Source: Terriglobales bacterium (lineage in GTDB: Bacteria; Acidobacteriota; Terriglobia; Bryobacterales; Bryobacteraceae). From it: a stretch of 64,000 nucleotides of DNA. The stretch is taken from positions 62,001-126,000 of the forward strand of contig JAIXQP010000050.1 of NCBI GenBank assembly GCA_027485675.1, written 5' to 3'. Each line of letters starts with the position of its first letter. Position 1 is the stretch's first letter. The notes below the pieces were generated by a model that saw only the letters and a program-made list of their open reading frames with translations, searched no databases and was not told the origin of the DNA. Below are positions 37,386 to 46,093 of this stretch, one piece after another. The translations under genes were made by a program, and so were the position numbers.

Positions 37386-39219
37386 CGAACTGCTGTACTA
37401 CTATGAACGCGAATTGACGTTTCTGCGCCAGATGGGCGCGGAGTTCGCCGACAAGTATCCGAAGATCGCCAGCCGGCTCACGCTCGAGCCGACCCAATGC
37501 GAAGACCCACACGTCGAACGCATGATCGAAGCGTTCGCTTTTCTGGCGGGCCGCGTCCATCTCAAAATCGACGACGAGTTTCCGGAGATCACCGAAGCGC
37601 TGCTCGGTGTCATCTATCCCCACTTCGTGCGGCCCGTGCCGTCGATGTCGGTGGCCGAGCTGTTCTCGGACCCGGAGAACGCGGCGCTGATCACCGGCTT
37701 CCCGGTGCCTCGCCAAGCGGTTCTCAGTTCGCGCCCGATCGATGGTCTGCCCCTGCGCTTCCGCACCTGCTTCGATGTCACTCTCTGGCCGGTTATTCTG
37801 GGGGGCACGGCGTGGAAGACCCCGGACCGGCTCAGTCCCGCGCCGAAGTCCAGCGGCGCCACGGCGGCGCTGCGGACGGAGGTCCGGTTTGCTCCCGGCG
37901 TGCAGGCCGACAAGCTGAACATGCGTTCGCTGCGGTTCTTTCTGAACGGCGAAGCGTCGATGATCCATTCTCTGTATGAGCTGTTGTGCAACAACACCAT
38001 GCAGATCCTGTTGCGGGACCTGACCCCGAACTCGCGCAAGGCGCCGATCTCCTTGCCGGCCAGTTGTCTGCAGCCGGTGGGATTTGATGAAAAAGAGGCG
38101 CTGATCCCTTATCCCCGGCGGAGCTTTGAAGGCTATCGCCTCATTCAGGAGTTCTTCTACTTCCCCGAAAAGTTCTTCTTCGTCGAACTCTCCGGGCTCG
38201 AAGCTCTCATCGGCTCCGGGTTCAAAGCGGGCTTCGAGATCGTCATCCTCATCAGCCGCTTTGAGCGTCCCGACCGGATGCAGCAGCTTGAAGTGGGCGT
38301 CGGGCCGGCCACGTTGAAGCTGAACTGCACCCCGATCATCAATCTGTTCAAGCATACGGCCGAGCCGATTCTGCTCTCGCACAACAAGACGGAGTACAAC
38401 ATCGTGCCGGACGTCCGGCGTCCCATGGCCATGGAGATCTTCTCGATTGAGGAGGTGCTGAGCTCGAACCCCTCGACCGGCGATATCACCTACTTCGATC
38501 CCTTCTACTCCTACCGTCACGGCGCCATGCGGGACCAGAAGCAGACGTTCTGGCAGGCGGTCCGCCGGCAGAGCACGCGGCGCAATGACGACGGCACGGA
38601 GATGTCGCTTTCGCTCGTTGATCTCTCCGGGCGGCCCATGCGGCCGGACTTTGACGCCATCACGGTCCGCACCATTTGTTCGAACCGCGATTTGCCCTCC
38701 CGCATGCCGATCGGCAATGAGATGGGCGACCTCGAACCGCAGGGCCTGGCGCCCATTCGCAAGGTGACGGTGCTGCGGAAGATGACGGCGCCCGTGCGAC
38801 CCCCCGTCGGCAAAGGGGCGCTCTGGCGTCTGATCTCGCATCTTTCGCTGAACTATCTCTCGCTCGTCGAAGATGGCAAGGAGAGTTTTCAGGAGATTCT
38901 CCGGCTGTACGACTTTGAGAATTCGCCCGCGCTGCAGAAGCAGATTCTCGGCATCTCCTCCATCACCAGTCAGCGGCATTTCGCGCGTCTGGTCTCCGAG
39001 AACGGAATCTCGTTCGCCCGCGGCTTGAAGATCGATGTCGAACTGGATGAAGAGCAGTTCGTCGGCGCCGGGGCCTATCTGTTTGCCAGCATGATGGACC
39101 GGTTTCTGGCTCTCTACGTCACCATGAATAGCTTTAGCCAGCTCACGGTGCGCACGAAGCAGCGGAAGGAGGTATTAGGCGCATGGCCACCGAGAACCGG
39201 CCACCAGATCCTCCTGTAG
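37378..39219 (+). CDS. tssF: T6SS baseplate protein TssF
   Basis: 613-residue TssF (VasA/ImpG), the major wedge protein of the baseplate. The start is GTG 37378, eight bases inside tssE, giving the canonical MRDELLYYYERELTFLRQMG. Other hallmarks: KYPKIASRLTLEP, DEFPEITEALLGVIYPHFVR, FFYFPEKFFFVEL, PLPEDTLNY-type VRRPMAMEIFSIEEV and LSLNYLSL near the end. It overlaps tssG by 37 bases. Confidence 0.97.
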   Translation: MRDELLYYYERELTFLRQMGAEFADKYPKIASRLTLEPTQCEDPHVERMIEAFAFLAGRVHLKIDDEFPEITEALLGVIYPHFVRPVPSMSVAELFSDPENAALITGFPVPRQAVLSSRPIDGLPLRFRTCFDVTLWPVILGGTAWKTPDRLSPAPKSSGATAALRTEVRFAPGVQADKLNMRSLRFFLNGEASMIHSLYELLCNNTMQILLRDLTPNSRKAPISLPASCLQPVGFDEKEALIPYPRRSFEGYRLIQEFFYFPEKFFFVELSGLEALIGSGFKAGFEIVILISRFERPDRMQQLEVGVGPATLKLNCTPIINLFKHTAEPILLSHNKTEYNIVPDVRRPMAMEIFSIEEVLSSNPSTGDITYFDPFYSYRHGAMRDQKQTFWQAVRRQSTRRNDDGTEMSLSLVDLSGRPMRPDFDAITVRTICSNRDLPSRMPIGNEMGDLEPQGLAPIRKVTVLRKMTAPVRPPVGKGALWRLISHLSLNYLSLVEDGKESFQEILRLYDFENSPALQKQILGISSITSQRHFARLVSENGISFARGLKIDVELDEEQFVGAGAYLFASMMDRFLALYVTMNSFSQLTVRTKQRKEVLGAWPPRTGHQILL

Positions 39220-40292
39220 CCGCGGACTCGCCGATGGAGCCGCCGCCCGCCTATCGTCCCGGTATGGCGCTGCTGCAGCAACGGCTGGCGGACCGTGGCT
39301 ACGAGTTCGAGTTTTTCCAAGCCGTCCGCCTGCTCGAACGGCTCTCGCCGGGCCGGTCGCCGGTGGGCCTGTTCAGCGTGCCGTCCACGGAAGTGGCGCG
39401 TTTTGAGGTGAACCAGGAGATGGGGTTCCCGGCGAGCGCCATTGAAGGCATCGAGTTCGTCCAGGGCCAACCGGCCCGCGTAAAAGTGAACTTCATGGGC
39501 CTCACCGGGCCCCAGGGCGTCCTGCCGCTTTACTACACCGAGTTGATGCGGGAGAGGCTGCGGGCGCGGGACCACTCCCCCGCCTCGTTCCTCGATATCT
39601 TCAACCACCGGATGATTTCCCTGTTCTATCAGGCGTGGGAGAAGTACCGTTTTCCCATCGCCTATGAGCGCGGAGATCGCGACCGGTTCTCGCATCACCT
39701 GCTCGATCTGATCGGCCTGGGGACGAAGGGCCTCGACAACCGCCAGCCGTTGCCCGACGACTCGCTCATCTTCTACACGGGTTTGTTGAGCCCGCGGGCG
39801 CGGTCCGCCTCGGCGTTGCGCAATCTGGTGGCGGACTACTTTGATGTGCCCTGCGAAGTCGAACAGTTTATTGGCGGATGGTATCCGCTCATCGAAGACA
39901 CCCAGTGTTGTCTCGATGCCGAGGATGTGACGATCTCCGAGCAGTTAGGATTTGGAGCCGTCGTGGGCGACGAGGTCTACGACCAGCAATCCGCCGTGCG
40001 GATTGTGCTGGGCCCCTTGTCGCTTGAGCAGTACTGTGGTTTCCTACCCAATGGCGAGGGCCATGAGCCGTTGAAGGCGCTGGTCCGGCTGTTTGGCGGT
40101 CCGACGGTTGATTTTGAAGTGAAGCTAATTCTCGCCAAGGCGGAAGTGCCCGAGTGCCATTTGGGGCCCCGGCCTGCCGCCGTGCGCGAGGAAGAAGAGT
40201 TTACCCTCGACAACATCCAACTCGGATGGACCTCCTGGGTCAAGACGGCGCCGCGCCATGCCGATGCGGCCGATGCAATACTTCGTTTCTAG
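39183..40292 (+). CDS. tssG: T6SS baseplate protein TssG
   Basis: 369-residue TssG (VasB/ImpH). Conserved elements are YEFEFFQAVRLLERLSPGRS, VNFMGLTGPQGVLPLYYTEL, FLDIFNHRMISLFYQAWEKY and PRARSASALRNLVADYF-type SPRARSASAL. The N-terminal 25 residues are a Pro-rich extension. It overlaps tssF by 37 bases and ends eight bases before tssH, keeping the baseplate and ATPase genes under one translation unit. Confidence 0.96.
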   Translation: MATENRPPDPPVAADSPMEPPPAYRPGMALLQQRLADRGYEFEFFQAVRLLERLSPGRSPVGLFSVPSTEVARFEVNQEMGFPASAIEGIEFVQGQPARVKVNFMGLTGPQGVLPLYYTELMRERLRARDHSPASFLDIFNHRMISLFYQAWEKYRFPIAYERGDRDRFSHHLLDLIGLGTKGLDNRQPLPDDSLIFYTGLLSPRARSASALRNLVADYFDVPCEVEQFIGGWYPLIEDTQCCLDAEDVTISEQLGFGAVVGDEVYDQQSAVRIVLGPLSLEQYCGFLPNGEGHEPLKALVRLFGGPTVDFEVKLILAKAEVPECHLGPRPAAVREEEEFTLDNIQLGWTSWVKTAPRHADAADAILRF

Positions 40293-40300
40293 GTGAGCAC

Positions 40301-42943
40301 ATGAGCGTAAATCTAAAGAGCCTGATTGGCAAACTAAACCAGACAACCCGCGCCGCGCTCGAAGGCGCCGCCGGCTTGGCGCTGTCCCGGACGCACTACG
40401 ATATCGAGATCGAGCACTTCCTGCGGAAGTTGCTCGACGCCACCGATAGCGATGCGGCGCACATCATGCGCCACTTCGGTGTCGACGCCTCCCGCCTGAC
40501 GCAGGAGCTGGACCGGAGTCTGGACCGTCTCAAGACGGGCAACGCGCGGACCCCGGCGATCTCGCCGTCGCTGCTGAAGATGTTCACCGAAGCGTGGACC
40601 ATCGGCTCGATCGAGTTCGGTGACGGACAGATCCGCACCGGACTCTCCCTGCTGGCCTTGCTCAGCAATGAAGAACTCGCCCGCATGGTGCGGGATATCT
40701 CGAAGGAGTTGCAGAAGATCAATGCCGACGGACTCAAGAAAGAGTTCTCGGCGATCGCCGATGCCTCCAATGAGTCGGTGGCGCCGTTGGCCGCCGCCGG
40801 TCCCGCCAGTGGTGGCGCTGGTGGCCCGGCGAAGGCCGGCAGCGGCAAGCAGCCGAACCTCGACGCTTACACCGAGAACCTGACCGAAAAGGCGCGCAAG
40901 GGCAAGATCGATCCGGTGCTGGGCCGCGACGGCGAGATCCGCCAGGTCATCGACATCCTGCTGCGCCGCCGCCAGAACAACCCGATTCTCACCGGCGAAC
41001 CGGGCGTCGGCAAAACGGCCGTCGTCGAAGGCTTCGCCCTGCGGATTGCCCAGGGGGATGTTCCCGGGCCGCTCAAGAACGTCGAAATCCACTCGCTCGA
41101 TCTGGCGCTTCTGCAGGCCGGCGCCGGCATCAAAGGCGAGTTCGAAAACCGTTTGAAAGGGCTGATTGAAGAGGTGAAGTCGAGCCCCAAGCCCATCATC
41201 CTCTTCATCGACGAAGCGCACACCATGATCGGCGCCGGGGGCCAGGCGGGCCAGGGCGACGCGGCCAATCTGCTGAAGCCAGCGCTGGCGCGCGGCGAGA
41301 TGCGGACTGTGGCGGCCACCACCTGGAGCGAGTACAAGAAGTACTTTGAAAAGGATCCGGCGCTGGCCCGCCGCTTCCAGGTCGTCAAAGTGGAAGAGCC
41401 CACCGAAGAGGTCTGCATGGTGATGATGCGCGGCATCGTCGGCATGCTCGAAAAGCACCACCAGGTGCGCATTCTCGATGAAGGCCTGGAGGCCGCCGTG
41501 CGCCTGTCGCACCGCTACGTCGCTGGCCGCCAGTTGCCGGACAAAGCCGTCAGCGTGCTCGATACGGCGTGCGCCAAGCTGGCCCTGGGTCAGAACTCGA
41601 CGCCCGCCGCCATTGAAGACCTGACCCGGCGCATCGATGACCTCGAAGTGCAGAAGCGCGTCCTGACCCGCGAGCAGGCCGTGGGTACCGACCACGCCAA
41701 GCGGCTGGCCGCCATCGAGGAAGAGCTCGCCACGTCGAAGGTCGACGTGGAGGCGCTCAAGGCCAGATTCGAGAAAGAAACCGCTCTCGTCATGAAGCTG
41801 CGCGAACTGCGCGGGCAGATTGAAGAGAAGGCGCACGAAGCCAACGCCGCGGCCGAACTCGGTCCGATGCGCGAAGAGCTCGCCAAACTCGACGAGGAAT
41901 TGAAGACGCTGCAGGGCGAGACGCCGTTGATGGGCGTGTGCCTCGACGGCCAGGCCGTCAGCGAAATCATCTCCTCCTGGACCGGCATCCCCGTCGGCAA
42001 GATGTTGAAGGACGAGATTGAGAACACCCTGAATCTCACGGCCCAGTTGACACAGCGCGTCATCGGCCAGGACCACGCGCTCGATACGATTGCCCAGCGC
42101 ATCAAGGTGACCAAGGCCAAGATGGAAGATCCGAACAAGCCCATCGGCGTCTTCATGCTGGTCGGCCCGTCGGGTGTCGGTAAAACCGAAACGGCGCTCA
42201 CGCTGGCGGATCTGCTCTACGGTGGCGAACGGAACATGATCACCATCAATATGAGCGAGTTCCAGGAAGCGCATACGGTGTCGACACTGAAAGGTTCGCC
42301 TCCCGGATATGTTGGTTATGGCGAAGGCGGTGTGCTCACCGAAGCGGTGCGCCGGCGGCCCTACTCGGTCGTCCTGCTCGACGAAGTCGAAAAGGCGCAT
42401 CCGGACGTGCTGGAGCTCTTCTTCCAGGTGTTTGACAAAGGGCAGATGGAAGACGGCGAGGGCCGGGAGATCGACTTCAAGAACACGATCATCATCCTGA
42501 CCACGAACGCGGCCACCGATCAGATCATGAAGCTGACGGCGGATCCGGAGACCGCTCCGTCCCCGGCCGGTATCGTGAAGACGATCAAGCCGGAGCTCGA
42601 CAAGGTCTTCAAGCCGGCGTTCCTTGGCCGCATGGTGATCATCCCGTACTACCCGGTTCGCGATGCGGCGCTCAAGCAGATCATCCGTCTGAAGCTCGGC
42701 AAGATTCAACGGCGGCTCAAAGAGAACCACGCGATGGCGCTGCACTACGACGACAAGGTGCTCGACGCCGTGGCCGCCCGTTGTACCGAAGTGGAAAGCG
42801 GCGCCCGCAACGTGGACAACATTCTGACGAACTCGCTGCTGCCGGATATCTCCAATCAGATTTTGGCGATGATGGCGGCCGGCGAACACAAAGAGGCGAT
42901 CAACGTCACCATGAGTGACGATGGCGCCTTCCTTTACTCCTAA
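40301..42943 (+). CDS. tssH: T6SS sheath-recycling ATPase TssH/ClpV
   Basis: 880-residue AAA+ disaggregase that unfolds contracted TssB/TssC sheaths. The start is ATG 40301 (MSVNLKSLIGKLNQTTRAAL); the longer frame runs through tssG. The N-domain is followed by a Gly/Ala linker (about 168-185), AAA1 with Walker A GEPGVGKT at 232-239 and Walker B ILFIDEAHTMIGAGG, a coiled middle domain, and AAA2 with Walker A GPSGVGKT at 622-629 and VLLDEVEKAHPDVLELFF. A terminator follows before vgrG. Confidence 0.97.
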   Translation: MSVNLKSLIGKLNQTTRAALEGAAGLALSRTHYDIEIEHFLRKLLDATDSDAAHIMRHFGVDASRLTQELDRSLDRLKTGNARTPAISPSLLKMFTEAWTIGSIEFGDGQIRTGLSLLALLSNEELARMVRDISKELQKINADGLKKEFSAIADASNESVAPLAAAGPASGGAGGPAKAGSGKQPNLDAYTENLTEKARKGKIDPVLGRDGEIRQVIDILLRRRQNNPILTGEPGVGKTAVVEGFALRIAQGDVPGPLKNVEIHSLDLALLQAGAGIKGEFENRLKGLIEEVKSSPKPIILFIDEAHTMIGAGGQAGQGDAANLLKPALARGEMRTVAATTWSEYKKYFEKDPALARRFQVVKVEEPTEEVCMVMMRGIVGMLEKHHQVRILDEGLEAAVRLSHRYVAGRQLPDKAVSVLDTACAKLALGQNSTPAAIEDLTRRIDDLEVQKRVLTREQAVGTDHAKRLAAIEEELATSKVDVEALKARFEKETALVMKLRELRGQIEEKAHEANAAAELGPMREELAKLDEELKTLQGETPLMGVCLDGQAVSEIISSWTGIPVGKMLKDEIENTLNLTAQLTQRVIGQDHALDTIAQRIKVTKAKMEDPNKPIGVFMLVGPSGVGKTETALTLADLLYGGERNMITINMSEFQEAHTVSTLKGSPPGYVGYGEGGVLTEAVRRRPYSVVLLDEVEKAHPDVLELFFQVFDKGQMEDGEGREIDFKNTIIILTTNAATDQIMKLTADPETAPSPAGIVKTIKPELDKVFKPAFLGRMVIIPYYPVRDAALKQIIRLKLGKIQRRLKENHAMALHYDDKVLDAVAARCTEVESGARNVDNILTNSLLPDISNQILAMMAAGEHKEAINVTMSDDGAFLYS

Positions 42944-42956
42944 CGCGGTCCGCTAC

Positions 42957-42995
42957 CAGGCAGGGGTCGCCAAGCGGCTCCTGCCTGATGTTTTT
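42957..42995 (+). terminator. intrinsic terminator between tssH and vgrG
   Basis: 8-bp stem CAGGCAGG / CCTGCCTG (42957-42964, 42980-42987) followed after ATG by TTTTT. It separates the structural T6SS genes from the spike/effector module. Confidence 0.75.
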
Positions 42996-43039
42996 CGCGG
43001 CTGCATTGCGCGCTATCTTGTGGGAACGGAAGAATCGGA

Positions 43040-45448
43040 ATGCCAAAAATAACGCAAGCGAACCGCCGGCTGGTATTGAGTACCCCTCTCGGCGAGGATG
43101 TCCTGTTAATTCGCTCCGTTCGGGGCCGCGAAGCGGTGTCGTCGCTGTTCTCCTATGAGATTGAGGCGTTTACGGGAAACGACACGGAAGTCGATTTTTC
43201 GAAGCTCATCGGCAAGCCGATGACCGTCTCCATCGCCCTCGATAACGACGGTGTCCGCTATCTGAATGGGATTGTGGTCCGCTGCGCCCGCGGGGCGCGG
43301 GGATTCGACTTCACGGCATACCGGTTCGAGATTGTCCCGAAGCTGTGGCTGCTCACGAAAATCCAGCAAAGCCGCATCTTCCAGCAGTTGACCGTACCCG
43401 ACATCCTCAAGTCTGTCCTGGCGGGCATCGACGTCTCCTACGAAATCCAAGGGACTTTCGACAAGCGCGACTACTGTGTGCAGTACCGCGAAACCGATTT
43501 TGCCTTCGCCTCCCGGCTCATGGAAGAGGAAGGCATTTTCTACTACTTCAAGTTCACCGACGGCGCCCACAAAATGGTTGTGGCCAACGCTTCCGTGGCG
43601 CACGCCGACATGCCGCACATGACCGAGTTGACCTACGACGAAGTCGGGGGCGGCACCGATACCCAGGAACGGATTATGTACTGGGAGAAGGTGCAGTCCC
43701 TGCGCAGCGGCAAAGTCACGCTGTGGGATCACTGCTTTGAATTGCCGCACAAGAACCTCGAAACGCAAGAGACCATCACCGAGACCGTGCAAGTCGGCAC
43801 GGTGGCGCATAAGCTCAATGTCGCCAACGACAATCTGGAAATCTTCGACTACCCGGGCGCCTACGCGCAACGCTACGACGGCATCGCCCCGGGTGGCGGG
43901 GAGCAGGCCAGCGAGATCCAGAAGATCTACCAGGATAATGCTCGTACGGTCGGCATTCGCATGCAGCAGGAGGCTTTGCCCGGGCTCGTGATCGAGGCGC
44001 GCACCGACTTCGGCGGGATTACCGCCGGCCATAAGTTCACGCTGGGCCGACACTTCAGTGACGACGGCGAATACGTGGTCACCGAAGCCGACCTGGTGTT
44101 CACGCAAGGTGGCGATTACGTCACCGGCGGCGATAATTCCGACGAAAGCTTCGAAGAAGTGAGCTTTCGTTGTATTCCCTCGCCGCTACCCTTCCGTCCG
44201 CTGCAGTTGACGCCGAAACCGGTGATTCATGGCACCCAGACCGCCGTCGTCTGCGGACCGAGCGGTGAGGAGGTCTTCACCGACAAGTACGGCCGCATCA
44301 AGGTGCAGTTTCACTGGGACCGCCAAGGCACGTACGACGCCAACAGCTCCTGCTGGATCCGCGTGGCGACGCTGTGGGCGGGCAAGAACTTCGGCACCGT
44401 GTTCCTGCCCCGCGTGGGCATGGAGGTGGTCGTGGCGTTCGAGGAAGGCGACCCCGACCGGCCCATCGTCGTCGGCTGCGTCTATAACTCCGACTGCATG
44501 CCGCCCCATGTGCTGCCCGACAACAAGACCATGTCCGGCATCAAGACGCGGAGTTCGCCGCAGGCCGGTGGCGACAATCTGAACGAACTGCGTTTTGAAG
44601 ACAAGAAGGGCGAGGAGATGATCTTTCTCAACGGCGAGAAGGATGTCGACTTCCGGACCAAGAACGACTACAAAGCCAATATCGGGCACGACTTCCACGA
44701 GAAGGTGGTCGGCGATGTAAGAATCGGCTACGACACGAACTTTGACTCGAAGATCGGTGTGAACAGCTCAACCGAGGTCGGGGCCGATTACAGCCTCAAG
44801 ATCAAAGGCAAGTCGGCTACGGATATCAGCGGCGGGCATACGCTCAAAGTTGGCTCCGACTCCCTGTTTCAGGCGGGCGGCAATACGCATCTCAACTCTG
44901 GGGGCACGATCAAGATCGATAGCAAGGGCGCGATTGAGATCAATAGTCCTGCTGGGGTGACGCTCAAGTGCGGCGGCAACTTTGTCACCGTGGACCCGGG
45001 CGGCGTAGCGATCAAGGGCAGCATGGTGCTCATTAACTCGGGCGGCGCGGCGCTGAGTGCGCCGGCCGTTTCGGCTCTCTCGCCGACGGCGCCGAATGCC
45101 CCCATCGCTCCGTTGGAGCCCGGCACCACCGCGCTGCCTAAGGTCATGTCCGGCGGTGGCGGCGCGGCGGCCGGCTTGGCCGCGGAGAGTTCGCAAGTCG
45201 ACTCGGCGAAAAAGCATAAGCCGGAGTCGGAAGAGAACAAAGAGAAGAAAAACTGGGTGGAAGTCCATCTGGTGGATGAGTCCGGCGCCGATGTCCCGAA
45301 CGAAGCGGTCCGGGTCACGTTGCCCGACGGTACCGTCGCCGAGGGCACCACGAACGAAAAGGGTAAGTACCGGGTAGATGGCATTGACCCTGGCAACTGC
45401 ACCGTGACCTTCCCGAACTTGGACCAGGATGCCTGGAAGGAGAAATAG
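43040..45448 (+). CDS. vgrG: T6SS spike protein VgrG with C-terminal transthyretin-like domain
   Basis: 802-residue TssI. The gp27-like part spans about residues 10-380 (VRGREAVSSLFSYEIEAF; RETDFAFASRLMEEEGIFYY), the OB-fold about 385-470 (DKYGRIKVQFHWDRQGTYDA; SCWIRVATLWAGKNFGT; MEVVVAFEEGDPDRPIVVG) and a gp5-type beta-helix to about 680 (KGEEMIFLNGEKDVDFR). An Ala/Pro linker and Lys-rich stretch (KKHKPESEENKEKKN) lead to residues 738-802, a small beta domain resembling transthyretin/carboxypeptidase-regulatory folds (WVEVHLVDESGADVPNEAVR). Such tips are effector-loading sites. The LysM protein starts three bases after its stop. Confidence 0.95.
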   Translation: MPKITQANRRLVLSTPLGEDVLLIRSVRGREAVSSLFSYEIEAFTGNDTEVDFSKLIGKPMTVSIALDNDGVRYLNGIVVRCARGARGFDFTAYRFEIVPKLWLLTKIQQSRIFQQLTVPDILKSVLAGIDVSYEIQGTFDKRDYCVQYRETDFAFASRLMEEEGIFYYFKFTDGAHKMVVANASVAHADMPHMTELTYDEVGGGTDTQERIMYWEKVQSLRSGKVTLWDHCFELPHKNLETQETITETVQVGTVAHKLNVANDNLEIFDYPGAYAQRYDGIAPGGGEQASEIQKIYQDNARTVGIRMQQEALPGLVIEARTDFGGITAGHKFTLGRHFSDDGEYVVTEADLVFTQGGDYVTGGDNSDESFEEVSFRCIPSPLPFRPLQLTPKPVIHGTQTAVVCGPSGEEVFTDKYGRIKVQFHWDRQGTYDANSSCWIRVATLWAGKNFGTVFLPRVGMEVVVAFEEGDPDRPIVVGCVYNSDCMPPHVLPDNKTMSGIKTRSSPQAGGDNLNELRFEDKKGEEMIFLNGEKDVDFRTKNDYKANIGHDFHEKVVGDVRIGYDTNFDSKIGVNSSTEVGADYSLKIKGKSATDISGGHTLKVGSDSLFQAGGNTHLNSGGTIKIDSKGAIEINSPAGVTLKCGGNFVTVDPGGVAIKGSMVLINSGGAALSAPAVSALSPTAPNAPIAPLEPGTTALPKVMSGGGGAAAGLAAESSQVDSAKKHKPESEENKEKKNWVEVHLVDESGADVPNEAVRVTLPDGTVAEGTTNEKGKYRVDGIDPGNCTVTFPNLDQDAWKEK

Positions 45449-45451
45449 CCG

Positions 45452-46072
45452 ATGCCGATGCATACCGTCAGCCAAGGCGACAGCATTCCCAGCCTCGCCC
45501 ATGATCACGGCCACTTTTGGGAAACGCTGTGGAACCATCCACAGAACGCCGAACTGAAGGCGCTGCGCAAAACACCCAACATTCTCAACCCCGGCGACGA
45601 GGTGTTCATCCCGGAGCTGCGCTTGAAGGATGTCAGCAAGGGTACCGACGCGACGCATAAGTTCGAACGCAAGGGTGTACCCGCCAAAATCCGCATGCAG
45701 TTGATGATGCTGGGCGAGCCCCGGAAAAACGAGCCATATACCCTCGTGCTCGACGACAAAACCATCGAAGGCACCACGGACGGGGACGGCTTTCTCGAAG
45801 CGTTCATCCGGCCCAACTGCCCCGGCGGCACACTGATTCTGACGAACACCGGCGAAGAGATTCCCATCGCCCTTGGCCACCTCAATCCCATTGACACCGT
45901 TTCCGGCGTACGGCAACGGCTCAGCAACCTGGGCTACTACTGCGGCGACGGAGACGAGGTGGACGAGGCGACCAAGATCGCCCTCACCCAGTTCCAAGGC
46001 GCCAACGGCCTGCCGAAAACCGGCGAGATCGACGATGCCACCCGCAGCAAACTGCAGTCCCTGCACCCCTAG
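45452..46072 (+). CDS. LysM and peptidoglycan-binding domain protein of the T6SS spike module
   Basis: 206 residues, no signal peptide. Residues 3-57 are a LysM-like module (HTVSQGDSIPSLAHDHGHFW; NILNPGDEVFIP), about 60-138 a small beta domain (YTLVLDDKTIEGTTDGDGFL) and 142-206 a peptidoglycan-binding type 1 domain (TVSGVRQRLSNLGYYCGDGD; TKIALTQFQGANGLPKTGEI). Lack of an export signal and its place three bases after vgrG suggest delivery or loading through the T6SS needle, as spike extension, adaptor or effector partner. No hydrolase active site is visible. Confidence 0.85.
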   Translation: MPMHTVSQGDSIPSLAHDHGHFWETLWNHPQNAELKALRKTPNILNPGDEVFIPELRLKDVSKGTDATHKFERKGVPAKIRMQLMMLGEPRKNEPYTLVLDDKTIEGTTDGDGFLEAFIRPNCPGGTLILTNTGEEIPIALGHLNPIDTVSGVRQRLSNLGYYCGDGDEVDEATKIALTQFQGANGLPKTGEIDDATRSKLQSLHP

Positions 46073-46093
46073 CCATTCTTTGGAGACGGCAAC

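Noticed and set aside
40334-42889. 851-codon open frame antisense to tssH/clpV
   Set aside because: tssH is unmistakable. In high-GC coding DNA the complementary frame in register with codon position three often lacks stops; the antisense product is His/Arg-rich with no fold signature.
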